Positions 9,412 through 21,500 of a stretch of 64,000 nt of DNA are shown piece after piece. How positions within the stretch are numbered: the first letter of the stretch is position 1; each line of letters starts with the position of its first letter. The notes under the pieces were generated by a model. The model did not search any database, had not been told where the DNA came from, and saw nothing but the letters and a program-made list of their open reading frames with translations. The DNA lies in assembly GCA_036852015.1 (NCBI GenBank), contig JAANDG010000093.1, forward strand, positions 248,001 through 312,000. The letters run 5' to 3'. The DNA is from Pelodera strongyloides. Taxonomy: Eukaryota; Nematoda; Chromadorea; Rhabditida; Rhabditidae. Position numbers and translations under genes: made by a program.

Positions 9412-11369
9412 TAGCATTCGTCTCGGGTTCAAATAGGCAAGTACCCGCTGGCAAAATACAGACTCTCTTAACTTCCCGAATCCATGTTCCATCCGCATTT
9501 TGCAATTTTGCGCAGTATAGTTGAGACCTCCACCAGGGACAGCCTAGCACACCCACACTACGGTGTCTCCTTGCAAATTCAATGGTTTTGGAAACAAGTG
9601 AAACTGGTGGTACCCACCATCCTACTTCATCCTTCAAAGCGTATATTTGATCGAAAGCGTTGACTCCTCCTGTTACGGGGGTCCATTGTCTTGAGAAAAA
9701 TCTGTCTGGCAGCCACTTGCTAAAAATTTCAAAAAATTTTCGGCGAATGCACCAATCGTCATAATCCACCCTACTCATGTCGTCTGCCTCCTGATTCATT
9801 TCTCTTGGAATCCACCCAAAAGTGCAATTTATCCCGCCATTTTCACAAAATTCCCAAACCCTTTCAGCAACCTCCTGCAGATATTCCTTTCCGCTCCCTT
9901 TGTTCAAAATCTGTACCGCTGCCAAATTATCTGTCTGACATAGCAAAAAACGATGGTTGCCCGCGGCAAAGCTATGCAAACCAAACTCTACTGCTAATAA
10001 CTCGCGAAAAGTACTGGAAAGGCCTAAGGCAAACTTAGGTAGGCACTGTGACTGCTTAAATTGCGAACCTTGTTCAAATAGGACTGCCCCCATCGCCGCA
10101 TCAGAGGCATCGCTACACATGTTCCCGTCAAAGACTAAGCATTCCTGTAAACCATGTAATGGAGTCTCAAACCTACTGGCTTCTTCAAAGATTTTTTGCC
10201 ATTCGGACCATTCCCTCTTTTCCTTAGCAGTAGGCCGAAAACGTTCCGTGTCAAGTCCCGCCCTCTGACACTCTCCCACGAATGAATCCATCCAGCGCCG
10301 TTTTCGATGTGCTATGTCTCCTAAAACCAAAGACATTGATGAGAGTGTACCCAACCATTTTTGCCGTAATTTAACTGAAGGCCTGCTATCCTCCATCAAC
10401 TCCGCCAATACCTGACGCGCCCGAAAGTATCTGTCCCGTGACACTTTAATCACATTTTCAACCAAATTGATTTCCCATCCTAACCATACAATAGCCTGGC
10501 AGGGTACCCATTTGCATTTTTGCTCCGCAACTGTCGCACCTGCCCTCTTTAAATCACACTGCACCTTCCTAACTGCGCGTTCACACTCATCTAGCGAGGC
10601 ACCCCAGATCAAACCATCATCCAAGAACATGGCTACGCCTAACCCCTCATGCCTCCATTTACTGACAAGAACCCGAAAAATCTTTGTGAAACAGAAAGGA
10701 CCCGATGACAACCCAAACGGCATAGCACAGAACTGATAAATTCTTCTCAGTTCCCCAAAACGCAATTCAAAAGACAACCATTTTCTGTCCATAGGATGAA
10801 TTAGTATATGGTGATACCCGCTTTTCAGATCAAACTGAGCCAGGAAACCGCCTTCTGGTAAATCATACCGTACTTTCGCCAAATCATCAAACTTAACGTG
10901 ACTTCTAGCCAAACCCTCGTTCAAAACCGACAGATCAAGGATAAGTCTGCGTTTACCTGCGCTATTTTTCGCCACCAGAAGCGGGTTCAAGAACTGCCCG
11001 GTCGAGTGGTCGTTGAAAGGGGCCTCCATGATACTCTCCGCTGACCTCTTCGACTGCGCCTGAACGTAGCAAATCAGAAATTTCATTCAGCACGAAATCA
11101 CGATCTTCCCTTCTTAATTCTCGGTAATTTGGCATAAATAACGGGAATTCCAAAAACTGCAAACGTAGTCCTTCACGAATAACACTCTTAGCAAAAGGCG
11201 AGCACTCCAACTCCTCCCAAAAACTGTAGCATCCTGATAACCCACCAGCCTTAAAATTATCTTTTGCCTCCGTATCTCGACTTCCGCAGGAGCGGGCACT
11301 CAACTTTCCAATGTCCATCCTTATGGTAGTAGTGACAGATCCTGGCTGGCGAGGCGTTACGGACTGCAC
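9224..11369 (-). pseudogene. DIRS-type reverse transcriptase-RNase H, frameshifted
   Basis: The main frame (11,086-9,224, 620 codons) has LILDLSVLN, motif A FDLKSGYHHI (Asp86), PFGLSSGP, and motif C FLDDG with Asp156-Asp157. RNase H follows with Asp326 (CSDASDA), Glu362, Asp386 (QTDN) and Asp435/436 (EADD). A C-terminal VLGCPWWRSQLY-like motif is typical of DIRS polyproteins. The upstream part (FWEELECSPFAKSVI...LLRSGAVEEV) lies in another frame up to about 11,369, so a one- or two-base indel near 11,045 breaks the ORF. Downstream of about residue 562 the frame continues into the tandem repeat, giving a chimeric C-terminus. Catalytic residues look intact. Confidence 0.85.
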
Positions 11370-12440
11370 GCGGGGGGGGGGGACCTCCTAGACTGGTAAC
11401 CGTACCGGGGGTAGGGAGACGGCCGCCCAAACGACCTCCTAGGCTCGTAAGACGAATGTTTGAGCTTGCGCTCAACTGCTTCTGCAACTTGCCCGACAAG
11501 GCGACTGTCGAAACTTTCCCTGCGGACTGGTTCGCGCTTAGCTTTCCAGGATTGAAAAGCTGATTGCTCTCCAGCCGCTTCTTCAGGAGCTCCGCGAATT
11601 TGGTCCTGTTCACGTAAGAAGTCCCAGAATGACGGGTCGCGGTCGGCGAGAAAGATGTGTGCGTTGCGCTTCCTGAGTTTGTCGATTGCCGCTTGAATCT
11701 CATCTCTGAAAGAGCCAAATTCACTAATTCATTGGGGATCTGATCCACCCACAGAAACAACCCTTTCACTCTCACTGAAAACATCTCCTCAACCGCTCAA
11801 AAAACCCACTTTCCAAGGCCATCATCTGCCAATGGGATAGAATCCAGCAAGGCGATAACCTCGTTGTTGATCTGCACTTGATTACGATGACTTTCCGATC
11901 GAAGCTGCGGCTGAACCTTCTCCGCAACCAAAATCTCCACCTGCTTTGTAACTGTCTCGGCAATAGCACTGAGGTCCTCCTGTGACAACTGAGACTGAGA
12001 CATTCAGTCTGAAACAACCTTCCGTCAAACCTTCACGCCAAAATCAACCGAACGACAATACGAGCCAATAGCACACGAGGACTCCACCAATGCACTTCTG
12101 CACGCAAAACAAACGAGCTTACTCCAATTCTCAAAGTAACTGACGCAAAACTAACGTAGGTGCAAACTGGAAGAAAGTCCTAGAATGAGTTGGACTATCG
12201 ATTAGCTCCCTTTTAAGCACCCAATTAGCCTAGGGTCCGCCCATTCCATTCCAGAAATTTCGAAAAGCGGTTGGGCTCCGCCCACTTTATATTTTGGCTC
12301 CCTCCCAACTAATTAATCGATACTTTTTGCCAAAACCGTTGGCAACCCTCCAAACAAGGAATTAGAATTTGTTTGCAAAACAAGACATTTTATCAAACAG
12401 GAATTGATATAAATATATTTGGTTGAATTAATTCTTTTTC
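9400..12440 (-). mobile_element. Decayed DIRS/PAT-like retrotransposon
   Basis: On the minus strand a gag-like ORF (12,003 down to 11,257) precedes a DIRS-type reverse transcriptase/RNase H ORF (about 11,369 down to about 9,400). The tyrosine recombinase expected in DIRS elements is not visible; the element runs into the 172/189-bp tandem repeat instead. Upstream, 12,004-12,440 has no ORF and is probably its 5' noncoding part. A premature stop in gag and a frameshift in pol show that it cannot move on its own. The outer ends and terminal repeats were not identified. Confidence 0.8.
11257..12003 (-). pseudogene. DIRS gag-like ORF with in-frame stop
   Basis: Reading from MSQSQLSQEDLSAIAETV, the frame meets TGA at 11,799-11,797 and continues in the same frame to 11,257, 249 codons in all counting the internal TGA and the terminal stop. 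The C-terminal half is Arg/Ser/Gly-rich and ends in a zinc-knuckle-like CHYYHKDGHWKVEC. The canonical pattern is C-x2-C-x4-H-x4-C; the second Cys is Tyr (TAC, one transition from TGC). Both changes suggest an inactive copy. The 3' end overlaps the start of the pol frame. A run of ten G lies at about 11,372-11,381. Confidence 0.7.
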
Positions 12441-12719
12441 CAAAGTTCTTTGGTCTTCGGTATTTGAACGAGCGAGGTACGGAGAATGAAAATATCTGAA
12501 AGAAACCATATTAAGCGAAAGGTTCATATTTTAAATCGGATATCGTCTAAATAAAAGTCCAAATTAATGTTTTTTTCATAATACACTACACTATTATTCG
12601 CAAGACAAAAAGATAGCATCGAACCTTTTAGTATACAGTAGTCGAACTAGGGAGGATATCCTGCAGAAGCCAATAGTAAAAGAGGAAGCCCAAAAATCAT
12701 TCAGTAAACCTTCATTTTT
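12441..12719. other. Intergenic, no feature seen
   Basis: AT-rich sequence between the DIRS remnant and the 3' end of the lysine-rich gene. No ORF, repeat or RNA gene could be supported. Confidence 0.5.
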
Positions 12720-13341
12720 TCATTTTTTCTTTCCATCGTTCTTTTTCTTCTCTTCATCGGTCTTCGGCTTCGCTAAATGCGAAGAGAAAGTGACATGTCA
12801 ACTGTGAGCCACACATTCCATTATACCGTGCATAAGAAAGATATAACTTAATTAAGCACTACTCACGTTTTCTCGCTCGGCGTTTCTCGGCCTTTGTCGA
12901 GTCTTCTTTTTTCTCTTTTTTCTCTTCTTTCTTCTCGTTCTCTTGATGAACCAACGCTTCCTCGTGAACTTCGTCCGGCATCTCGGTCGGCTGAGGTTCG
13001 GACTGTGGCGGGCTGTCCGAGAATTCATCGAGCCCCAAAACTAAATCAATAAAAATTGGATAGTAATGAGGATTCTTACGGTCACTACAATGACTACGAC
13101 AGAAAATAAGGATCCCACCGGGGGTTCTTCCCCTAACACGCTCTTTCCAGGAACGGGTAAACGGCAACACAGAGCCGTCAACCCGTGTGGGGAACACGTC
13201 CTTCTTAGGACGATCCTCTTTGGGAAGCTCGGTTGCAGCAGGATCCTTCTTCGCAACAGAGCCAGCCGGAGTCGATGAAGGCGCGAGTGTAGCCTTTTTG
13301 TCGTCTTTTTTCTTATCCTTTTGCTCTCTTTTGGGTGCCAT
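12720..13341 (-). CDS. Three-exon lysine/glutamate-rich small protein (paralogue 1)
   Basis: Model: exon 1 13,341-13,080, exon 2 13,040-12,867, exon 3 12,772-12,720; 162 aa. Intron 1 is only 39 nt (GTAAGA...TTTAG) and in frame, so a retained-intron reading is also open. Intron 2 starts GTGAGT and ends CATTTAG, and its phases match. The protein begins MAPKREQKDKKKDDKK, has a central DGSVLPFTRSW motif, an acidic Pro/Glu segment and a KKEEKKEKKED-like tail ending NDGKKK. It is probably disordered and perhaps nucleic-acid binding; no family is recognised. TTTACAG lies 5 nt upstream of the ATG, consistent with trans-splicing. Its paralogue is at 52,127-53,082, which supports both models. Confidence 0.65.
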
Positions 13342-13720
13342 GCTCACTGTAAATTCAAATATATTTATCTGCTTCAAGCGAGTTGGAATACAAAATTTTT
13401 AGTATTTCGAAAAGCAAAAACATCGGGCTAAGCCAAGCCCGTTAGCTACCGCAACATAAATGGCTAAGCTCTTCAAACACTGCTTCGTCGGTTTTTTTTA
13501 TCCGCAATAGACGGATGTTGACCGCGGCAAGACGTATTTCAACGGAAACCGAGCGAGCCATGCTGTTTTTTCCAGAAAATACCGTGAATTGGTTTAGTAA
13601 AGCAACGTGGTTTGATCAGGTTAAGGTCAAAAACATCTAGCGACGGTCTTTTATGGGCGAAAGCACCTGATTAGTCCTATTCTTAGGTCTTGTATAGCTC
13701 AAAACTCAGCGAAGGTACTA
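13342..13720. other. Upstream region of paralogue 1 and start of composite copy 2
   Basis: No gene seen. From about 13,620 the sequence (AACATCTAGCGACGG, then GGGCGAAAGCACC and TAGGTCTTGT) resembles about 910-965 of copy 1, so the composite element probably begins near here. Its outer end is not sharply defined. Confidence 0.45.
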
Positions 13721-14639
13721 AGCCCGGCCCTCCGGCTCTACCGTAGTTCCGTCCCGTGTGCTATTTAAAAAAAAAACCATGTAATTTGTAGAGTGGTGTG
13801 ATTTAGAAAATGCATGTAATTTGTAGAGTTTCCAGGTTGTAAGAATTCTTTTTTCGCATAAAATGGTTAAAATTTAATAGAAATCATTGTGACGCCACAC
13901 ATTCACTGCTTCTGTCTATTTTCTTATGAAGATAACTTTCCAGTTTCCACCCAACGCCCATTCCAGGAACAGGATCTCGCTTTTTGCGCTATATATGAAT
14001 CATCATATTTTGATGATTAGAACGTGTTGTACTAAACAAAGCCATGCGTGATTGGGAACTATAGATATAGATGCGCTACCTACAAAAGTTGTGTGAAACG
14101 ACAGAACCCAGCATTAACGATTAGCATTACATCACTAACGAAAGTTGGCGCGCAAGTGGTAACTTTACGGCGTGCAAAGTCCATTTGGCAACGTTGTGGC
14201 GAAAATACAAGCGGAATGGAAATGGTGCGCAAATTGTCCGCCGTTATCAAGCGACTTGCAAGCTAAAAGCCCGAAGTGAAATGGCGTGAGTACGGCGTGC
14301 ATGAGGCAACCTTACTTCTTCACGGCGTGCAAGCGGCAACGTTACGGCGGGAAACTTGCACGCTAGAACACAACGGACTTGATGTGATCTAATCTATATT
14401 TAATTTTGACGTATTCCATGAAAATATGCCATTCCAGGAACAATTCCATGAAAAGCTATTCTGTGGATCGCCATAGAAAATTTTCCAGCTTAATTAAGTC
14501 ACAAACACGAGAGAATATGCTTTTAATTTAGTTTATTTTTTAATGTTGTATATTGACTACATTTTTTAAATCACAAAACTGGCACGCATTCGGCCATTTG
14601 GGGCGGAACTACGGTAGGAGCGGAGGGCCGGGCCGGGTT
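13721..14639. mobile_element. Non-autonomous TIR DNA transposon, about 919 bp
   Basis: Imperfect terminal inverted repeats of about 38 bp: AGCCCGGCCCTCCGGCTCTA at the left and its diverged reverse complement (GGAGCGGAGGGCCGGGCC) at the right, each continuing through CGGAACTACGGTA. TA lies directly outside both ends (13,719-13,720 and 14,640-14,641), which suggests a TA target as in Tc1/mariner-like elements. The flanks join to the 5' module of the composite element. No transposase; a 72-codon open frame at 14,048-14,266 is not convincing. Confidence 0.7.
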
Positions 14640-14744
14640 TAGTAAGAATTTCCTCATAATTCCACGGATACAACTCAAAACAGTGTAGCAAGAATTTTTC
14701 AGGTATATTTAACAGCCGTTCGAAGAGCCCTACGGGCTCTTCTC

Positions 14745-14961
14745 CGACTGGAGGAAACGGCCTTCGGCCGATGTTACCCTATTAAAAAAAGGAATTCCTA
14801 TAAAGGTAAAACGAAGTTCATATAAGTTTCTGTGGAAAAGTATAATGTGGCTCGACTGGAGGAAACGGCCTTCGGCCGATGTTACCCTATTTAAAAAAAA
14901 AGGAATTTCTACCAAGGTAAAACGACGTTCATATACGTTTATGTGGAAACTTATAATGCGG
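14745..14961. repeat. Direct duplication, about 108-bp unit
   Basis: Two adjacent copies start with CGACTGGAGGAAACGGCCTT at 14,745 and 14,853. Each contains the small hairpin GGCCTTCGGCC and continues through a poly(A) stretch, GGAATT(C/T)CTA and GGTAAAACGA. They lie inside the 5' region of composite copy 2. No coding function is inferred. Confidence 0.8.
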
Positions 14962-15059
14962 AACGGGATCAAGTTTTTTGCAAGTCATGCAAATTGCTAT
15001 TGCACTTGCTCTTCTATCTCCTATAAAATACCCGTCCAATAAGCTAGCATAGATCAACA

Positions 15060-15562
15060 GGTAGAGCTCAAAAACAATGTGGCATGCTATCAATGTATTA
15101 TCACTCATTGTTCTTTCTTATTAACACCGTGGTAAGTGCTTCGTCTCCATGTCAAGGTCTTCGATACCTCGTGAAGGGCCACAATTTGTAAAATTATCAG
15201 AACAAACTTTACATGTTTAACTGTCTTTTATACAGCCGCCTAGATTATATCGAGAGAATAAGGACATTGTCAGGGAGCTTAATATTTAGTTGCTCTCCCA
15301 TGCACAGTGAATCAGCGTACCGTAGCTATAAGTCATTTATTTCAGAGATATTAGTCGCCAAATATTCCTTTACTTGTAGAAGTAAGTCTCCGCGGCATCA
15401 CACGATCGAATTCTCGTCATCGAATAGCAGTTTTACCTATTTGCTTTGCGTTTACCTATATGTGACCATTTAACTTTCAAATATACGTAGGAACCGACTA
15501 CAGTATGAACGTGAACACAAAATAACTTTCCACCTACTCTTCCCCCAAAGTCAACAATTGCA
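15060..15562. repeat. 5' flank module of composite element, copy 2
   Basis: Counterpart of 1,680-2,783 without the 706-bp segment and the LINE. The end CAACAATTGCATTAGTTAACG is uninterrupted and serves as the empty site for the LINE at 2,784-7,236. Confidence 0.75.
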
Positions 15563-18500
15563 TTAGTTAACGCTAAATTTATAAATTTGTTGCGGTGAGT
15601 GTACGTACTATATGCGTGAAAGGAAAGGGATAAACACAAATATGTGTGTGCGCATATTTGTCAATGCGGATTGAACGTGATTCCTTAACTTCTAATGGTA
15701 AGCAGAGTAATCGACCTTGCCAACCTAAAGGGAGGGGCCCATGAGAATACAGTTTTCCTCAATTTATTTGTAAAGAATGTCCGGAATTTCAGAATTATTA
15801 CTGTGAAAACCGCATTGCGTGAAGCCTCAAACTTGCAGAGTTATTCCCCGGCAAACAGTTCGGCTAGGTACCGTAGTCAGCAACGTCAAAATTCATTTTT
15901 ACGGTTTATATGCGTTAATTTGCATTCTTTCTCTATATAGGAATGGTCAAACGAATAAAGATCATTCCTACAACTATAAAGAGGCGTTTGCAATACAAGA
16001 ATGCCCTAAAAGCAAGAAAATTGATTCTGACTACGGTACCTGGCCGAACTCTTTGCCGGGGAATAACTCTGTGAGCCCTAGGCTTCACGGTTTTCACGGT
16101 AATAATTATGAAATTCCGGACATTCTTTACAAATAAATTGAGGAAAACTTTTTTCTCATGGGCCTCTCCCTTTAACTTACCAGCAATAAACAGTAAATGA
16201 GATCTTGTCAACTTTTCAAACAAGGTCAAAATTAATTTATGTAAGTTTATAAATTTATGTGGTGAGTGTACGTACTACATGTGTGCATGTTTGAGCATAT
16301 TTGCTAAGGCGGATTGAATGTGATTCCTTAAGTTTTAAGCAGAGGAACCAACCTTGCAGCACCAGCAATGAACAGTAAATGATTTTTTGTCCCACTTATC
16401 AATCAAAGTCATAATTAGTTTATGTAAATTTATAAATTTGATGTGGTGAGTGTACGTACTACATGTGTGCATGTTTGAGCATATTTGCTAAGGCGGATTG
16501 AATGTGATTCCCTAAGTTTTAAGCAGAGGAACCAACCTTACAGCACCAGCAATGAACAGTTAATGAGTTTGTGTCCCACTTATCAATCAAAGTCATAATT
16601 AGTTTATGTAAATTTATAAATTTGATGTGGTGAGTGTACGTACTACATGTGTGCATGTTTGAGCATATTTGCTAAGGCGGATTGAATGTGATTCCTTAAG
16701 TTTTGTGCAGAGGAACCAACCTTACAGCACCAGCAATGAACAGTAAATGATTTTTTGTCCCACTTATCAATCAAAGTCATAATTAGTTTATGTAAATTTA
16801 GAAATTTGATGTGGTGAGTGTACGTACTACATGTGCGCATGTTTGAACATATTTGCTAAGGCGGATTGAATGTGATTCCTTAAGTTTTATGCAGAGGAAC
16901 CAACCTTACAGCACCAGCAATGAACAGTAAATGAGTTTTTGTCTACTTTTCAATCAATGCCAAAATTAGTTTATGTAAATTTATAAATTTGATGTGGTGA
17001 GTGTACGTACTACATGTGTGCATGTTTGAGCATATTTGCTAAGGCGGATTGAATGTGATTCCTTAAGTTTTAAGCAGAGGAACCAACCTTACAGCACCAG
17101 CAATGAACAGTAAATGATTTTTTTTGTCCCACTTATCAATCAAAGTCATAATTAGTTTATGTAAATTTATAAATTTGATGTGGTGAGTGTACGTACTACA
17201 TGTGTGCATGTTTGAGCATATTTGCTAAGGCGGATTGAATGTGATTCCTTAAGTTTTATGCAGAGGAACCAACCTTACAGCACCAGCAATGAACAGTAAA
17301 TGATTTTTTGTCCCACTTATCAATCAAAGTCATAATTAGTTTATGTAAATTTATAAATTTGATGTGGTGAGTGTACGTACTACATGTGTGCATGTTTGAA
17401 CATATTTGCTAAGGCGGATTGAATGTGATTCCTTAAGTTTTATGCAGAGGAACCAACCTTACAGCACCAGCAATGAACAGTAAATGAGTTTTTTGTCCCA
17501 CTTATTCAATCAATGTCCATAAATTAGTTTATGTAAATTTATAAATTTGATGTGGTGAGTGTACGTACTACATGTGTGCATGTTTGAGCATATTTGCTAA
17601 GTCGGATTGAATGTGATTCCTTAAGTTTTATGCAGAGGAACCAACCTTACAGCACCAGCAATGAACAGTAAATGATTTTTTTGTCCCACTTATCAATCAA
17701 AGTCATAATTAGTTTATGTAAATTTATAAATTTGATGTGGTGAGTGTACGTACTACATGTGTGCATGTTTGAGCATATTTGCTAAGGCGGATTGAATGTG
17801 ATTCCCTGAGTTTTAAGCAGAGGAACCAACCTTGCAGCACCAGCAATGAACAGTAAATGATTTTTTGTCCCACTTATCAATCATAGTCATAATTAGTTTA
17901 TGTAAATTTATAAATTTGATGTGGTGAGTGTACGTACTACATGTGTGCATGTTTGAGCATATTTGCTAAGGCGGATTGAATGTGATTCCCTGAGTTTTAA
18001 GCAAAGGAACCAACCTTGCAGCACCAGCAATGAACAGTAAATGATTTTTTGTCCCACTTATCAATCAAAGTCATATTTAGTTTATGTAAATTTATAAATT
18101 TGATGTGGTGAGTGTACGTACTACATGTGTGCATGTTTGAGCATATTTGCTAAGGCGGATTGAATGTGATTCCCTGAGTTTTAAGCAGAGGAACCAACCT
18201 TACAGCACCAGCAATGAACAGTTAATGAGTTTTTGTCCCACTTATCAATCAAAGTCATTACTAGTTTATGTAAATTTATAAATTTGATGTGGTGAGTGTA
18301 CCAATGAACAGTAAATGATTTTTTGTCCCACTTATCAATCATAGTCATAATTAGTTTAAGTAAATTTATAAATTTGATGTGGTGTGTGTACGTACTACAT
18401 GTGTGCATGTTTGAGCATATTTGCTAAGGCGGATTGAATGTGATTCCTTAAGTTTTAAGCAGAGGAACCAACCTTGCAGCACCAGCAATGAACAGTAAAT

Positions 18501-21500
18501 GATTTTTTGTCCCACTTATCAATCATAGTCATAATTAGTTTAAGTAAATTTATAAATTTGATGTGGTATGTGTACGTACTACATGTGTGCATGTTTGAGC
18601 ATATTTGCTAAGGCGGATTGAATGTGATTCCTTAAGTTTTGTGCAGAGGAACCAACCTTACAGCACCAGCAATGAACAGTAAATGAATTTTTTGTCCCAC
18701 TTATCAATCAAAGTCATAATTAGTTTATGTAAATTTATAAATTTGATGTGGTGAGTGTACGTACTACATGTGCGCATGTTTGAGCATATTTGCTAAGGCG
18801 GATTGAATGTGATTCCTTAAGTTTTATGCAGAGGAACCAACCTTACATCACCAGCAATGAATAGCAAATGAGTTTTTGTCTACTTTTCAATCAATGTCAA
18901 AAGTAGTTTATGTAAATTTATAAATTTGATGTGGTGAGTGTACGTACTACATGTGTGCATGTTTGAGCATATTTGCTAAGGCGGATTGAATGTGATTCCC
19001 TGAGTTCTAAGCAGAGGAACCAACCTTACAGCACCAGCAATGAACAGTTAATGAGTTTTTGTCCCACTTATCAATCAAAGTCATTATTAGTTTATGTAAA
19101 TTTATAAATTTGATGTGGTGAGTGTGCGTACTAGATGTGTGCATGTTTGAGCATATTTGCTAAGGCGGATTGAATGTGATTCCTTAAGTTTTAAGCAGAG
19201 GAACCAACCTTGCAGCACCAGCAATGAACAGTAAATGATTTTTTGTCCCACTTATCAATCATAGTCATAATTAGTTTAAGTAAATTTATAAATTTGATGT
19301 GGTGTGTGTACGTACTACATGTGTGCATGTTTGAGCATATTTGCTAAGGCGGATTGAATGTGATTGCCTGAGTTCTAAGCAGAGGAACCAACCTTGCAGC
19401 ACCAGCAATGAACAGTAAATGAGTTTTTGTCTACTTTTCAATCAAAGTCATAATTAGTTTATGTAAATTTATAAATTTGATGTGGTGAGTGTACGTACTA
19501 CATGTGTGCATGTTTGAGCATATTTGCTAAGGCGGATTGAATGTGATTCCTTAAGTTTTAAGCAGAGGAACCAACCTTGCAGCACCAGCAATGAACAGTA
19601 AATGATTTTTTGTCCCACTTATCAATCAAAGTCATAATTAGTTTATGTAAATTTTGTAAATTTGATGTGGTGAGTGTACGTACTACATGTGTGCATGTTT
19701 GAACATATTTGCTAAGGCGGATTCAATGTGATTAACTGAGTTTTAAGCAGAGGAACCAACCTTACAGCACCAGCAATGAACAGTTAATGAGTTTTTGTCC
19801 CACTTATCAATCAAAGTCATAATTAGATTATGTAAATTTATAAATTTGATGTGGTGAGTGTACGTACTACATGTGTGCATGTTTGAGCATATTTGCTAAG
19901 GCGGATTGAATGTGATTCCTTAAGTTTTAAGCAGAGGAACCAACCTTGCAGCACCAGCAATGAACAGTAAATGAGTTTTTGTCCCACTTATCAATCAAAG
20001 TCATAATTAGTTTATGTAAATTTATAAATTTGATGTGGTGAGTGTACGTACTACATGTGTGCATGTTTGAGCATATTTGCTAAGGCGGATTGAATGTGAT
20101 TCCCTGAGTTTTAAGCAGAGGAACCAACCTTACAGCACCAGCAATGAACAGTTAATGAGTTTTTGTCCCACTTATCAATCAAAGTCATTATTAGTTTATG
20201 TAAATTTATAAATTTGATGTGGTGAGTGTACGTACTAGATGTGTGCATGTTTGAGCATATTTGCTAAGGCGGATTGAATGTGATTCCTTAAGTTTTATGC
20301 AGAGGAACCAACCTTACAGCACCAGCAATGAACAGTAAATGATTTTTTGTCCCACTTATCAATCCATAGTCATAATTAGTTTAAGTAAATTTATAAATTT
20401 GATGTGGTGTGTGTACGTACTACATGTGTGCATGTTTGAGCATATTTGCTAAGGCGGATTGAATGTGATTCCTTAAGTTTTATGCAGAGGAACCAACCTT
20501 ACAGCACCAGCAATGAACAGTAAATGAGTTTTTGTCCCACTTATCAATCAAAGTCCATAATTAGTTTATGTAAATTTATAAATTTGATGTGGTGAGTGTA
20601 CGTACTACATGTGTGCATGTTTGAGCATATTTGCTAAGGCGGATTGAATGTGATTCCTTAAGTTTTAAGCAGAGGAACCAACCTTGCAGCACCAGCAATG
20701 AACAGTAAATGATTTTTTTTGTCCCACTTATCAATCAAAGTCATAATTAGTTTATGTAAATTTATAAATTTGATGTGGTGAGTGTACGTACTACATGTGT
20801 GCATGTTTGAGCATATTTGCTAAGGCGGATTGAATGTGATTCCTTAAGTTTTAAGCAGAGGAACCAACCTTGCAGCACCAGCAATGAACAGTAAATGATT
20901 TTTTTGTCCCACTTATCAATCAAAGTCATAATTAGTTTATGTAAATTTATAAATTTGATGTGGTGAGTGTACGTACTACATGTGTGCATGTTTGAGCATA
21001 TTTGCTAAGGCGGATTGAATGTGATTCCCTGAGTTTTAAGCAGAGGAACCAACCTTACAGCACCAGCAATGAACAGTTAATGAGTTTTTGTCCCACTTAT
21101 CAATCAAAGTCATAATTAGTTTATGTAAATTTATAAATTTGATGTGGTGAGTGTACGTACTACATGTGTGCATGTTTGAGCATATTTGCTAAGGCGGATT
21201 GAATGTGATTCCTTAAGTTTTAAGCAGAGGAACCAACCTTGCAGCACCAGCAATGAACAGTAAATGATTTTTTGTCCCACTTATCAATCAAAGTCATAAT
21301 TAGTTTATGTAAATTTATAAATTTGATGTGGTGAGTGTACGTACTACATGTGTGCATGTTTGAGCATATTTGCTAAGGCGGATTGAATGTGATTCCTTAA
21401 GTTTTATGCAGAGGAACCAACCTTACAGCACCAGCAATGAACAGTAAATGATTTTTTGTCCCACTTATCAATCAAAGTCATAATTAGTTTATGTAAATTT

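Noticed and set aside
9336..10736. Plus-strand ORFs of 62-103 codons opposite the DIRS pol gene
   Set aside because: Shadows of the conserved minus-strand RT/RNase H frame.
15695..16229. ORFs of 81-105 codons on both strands
   Set aside because: They lie inside a palindromic TTAA element; the symmetric open frames mirror each other.
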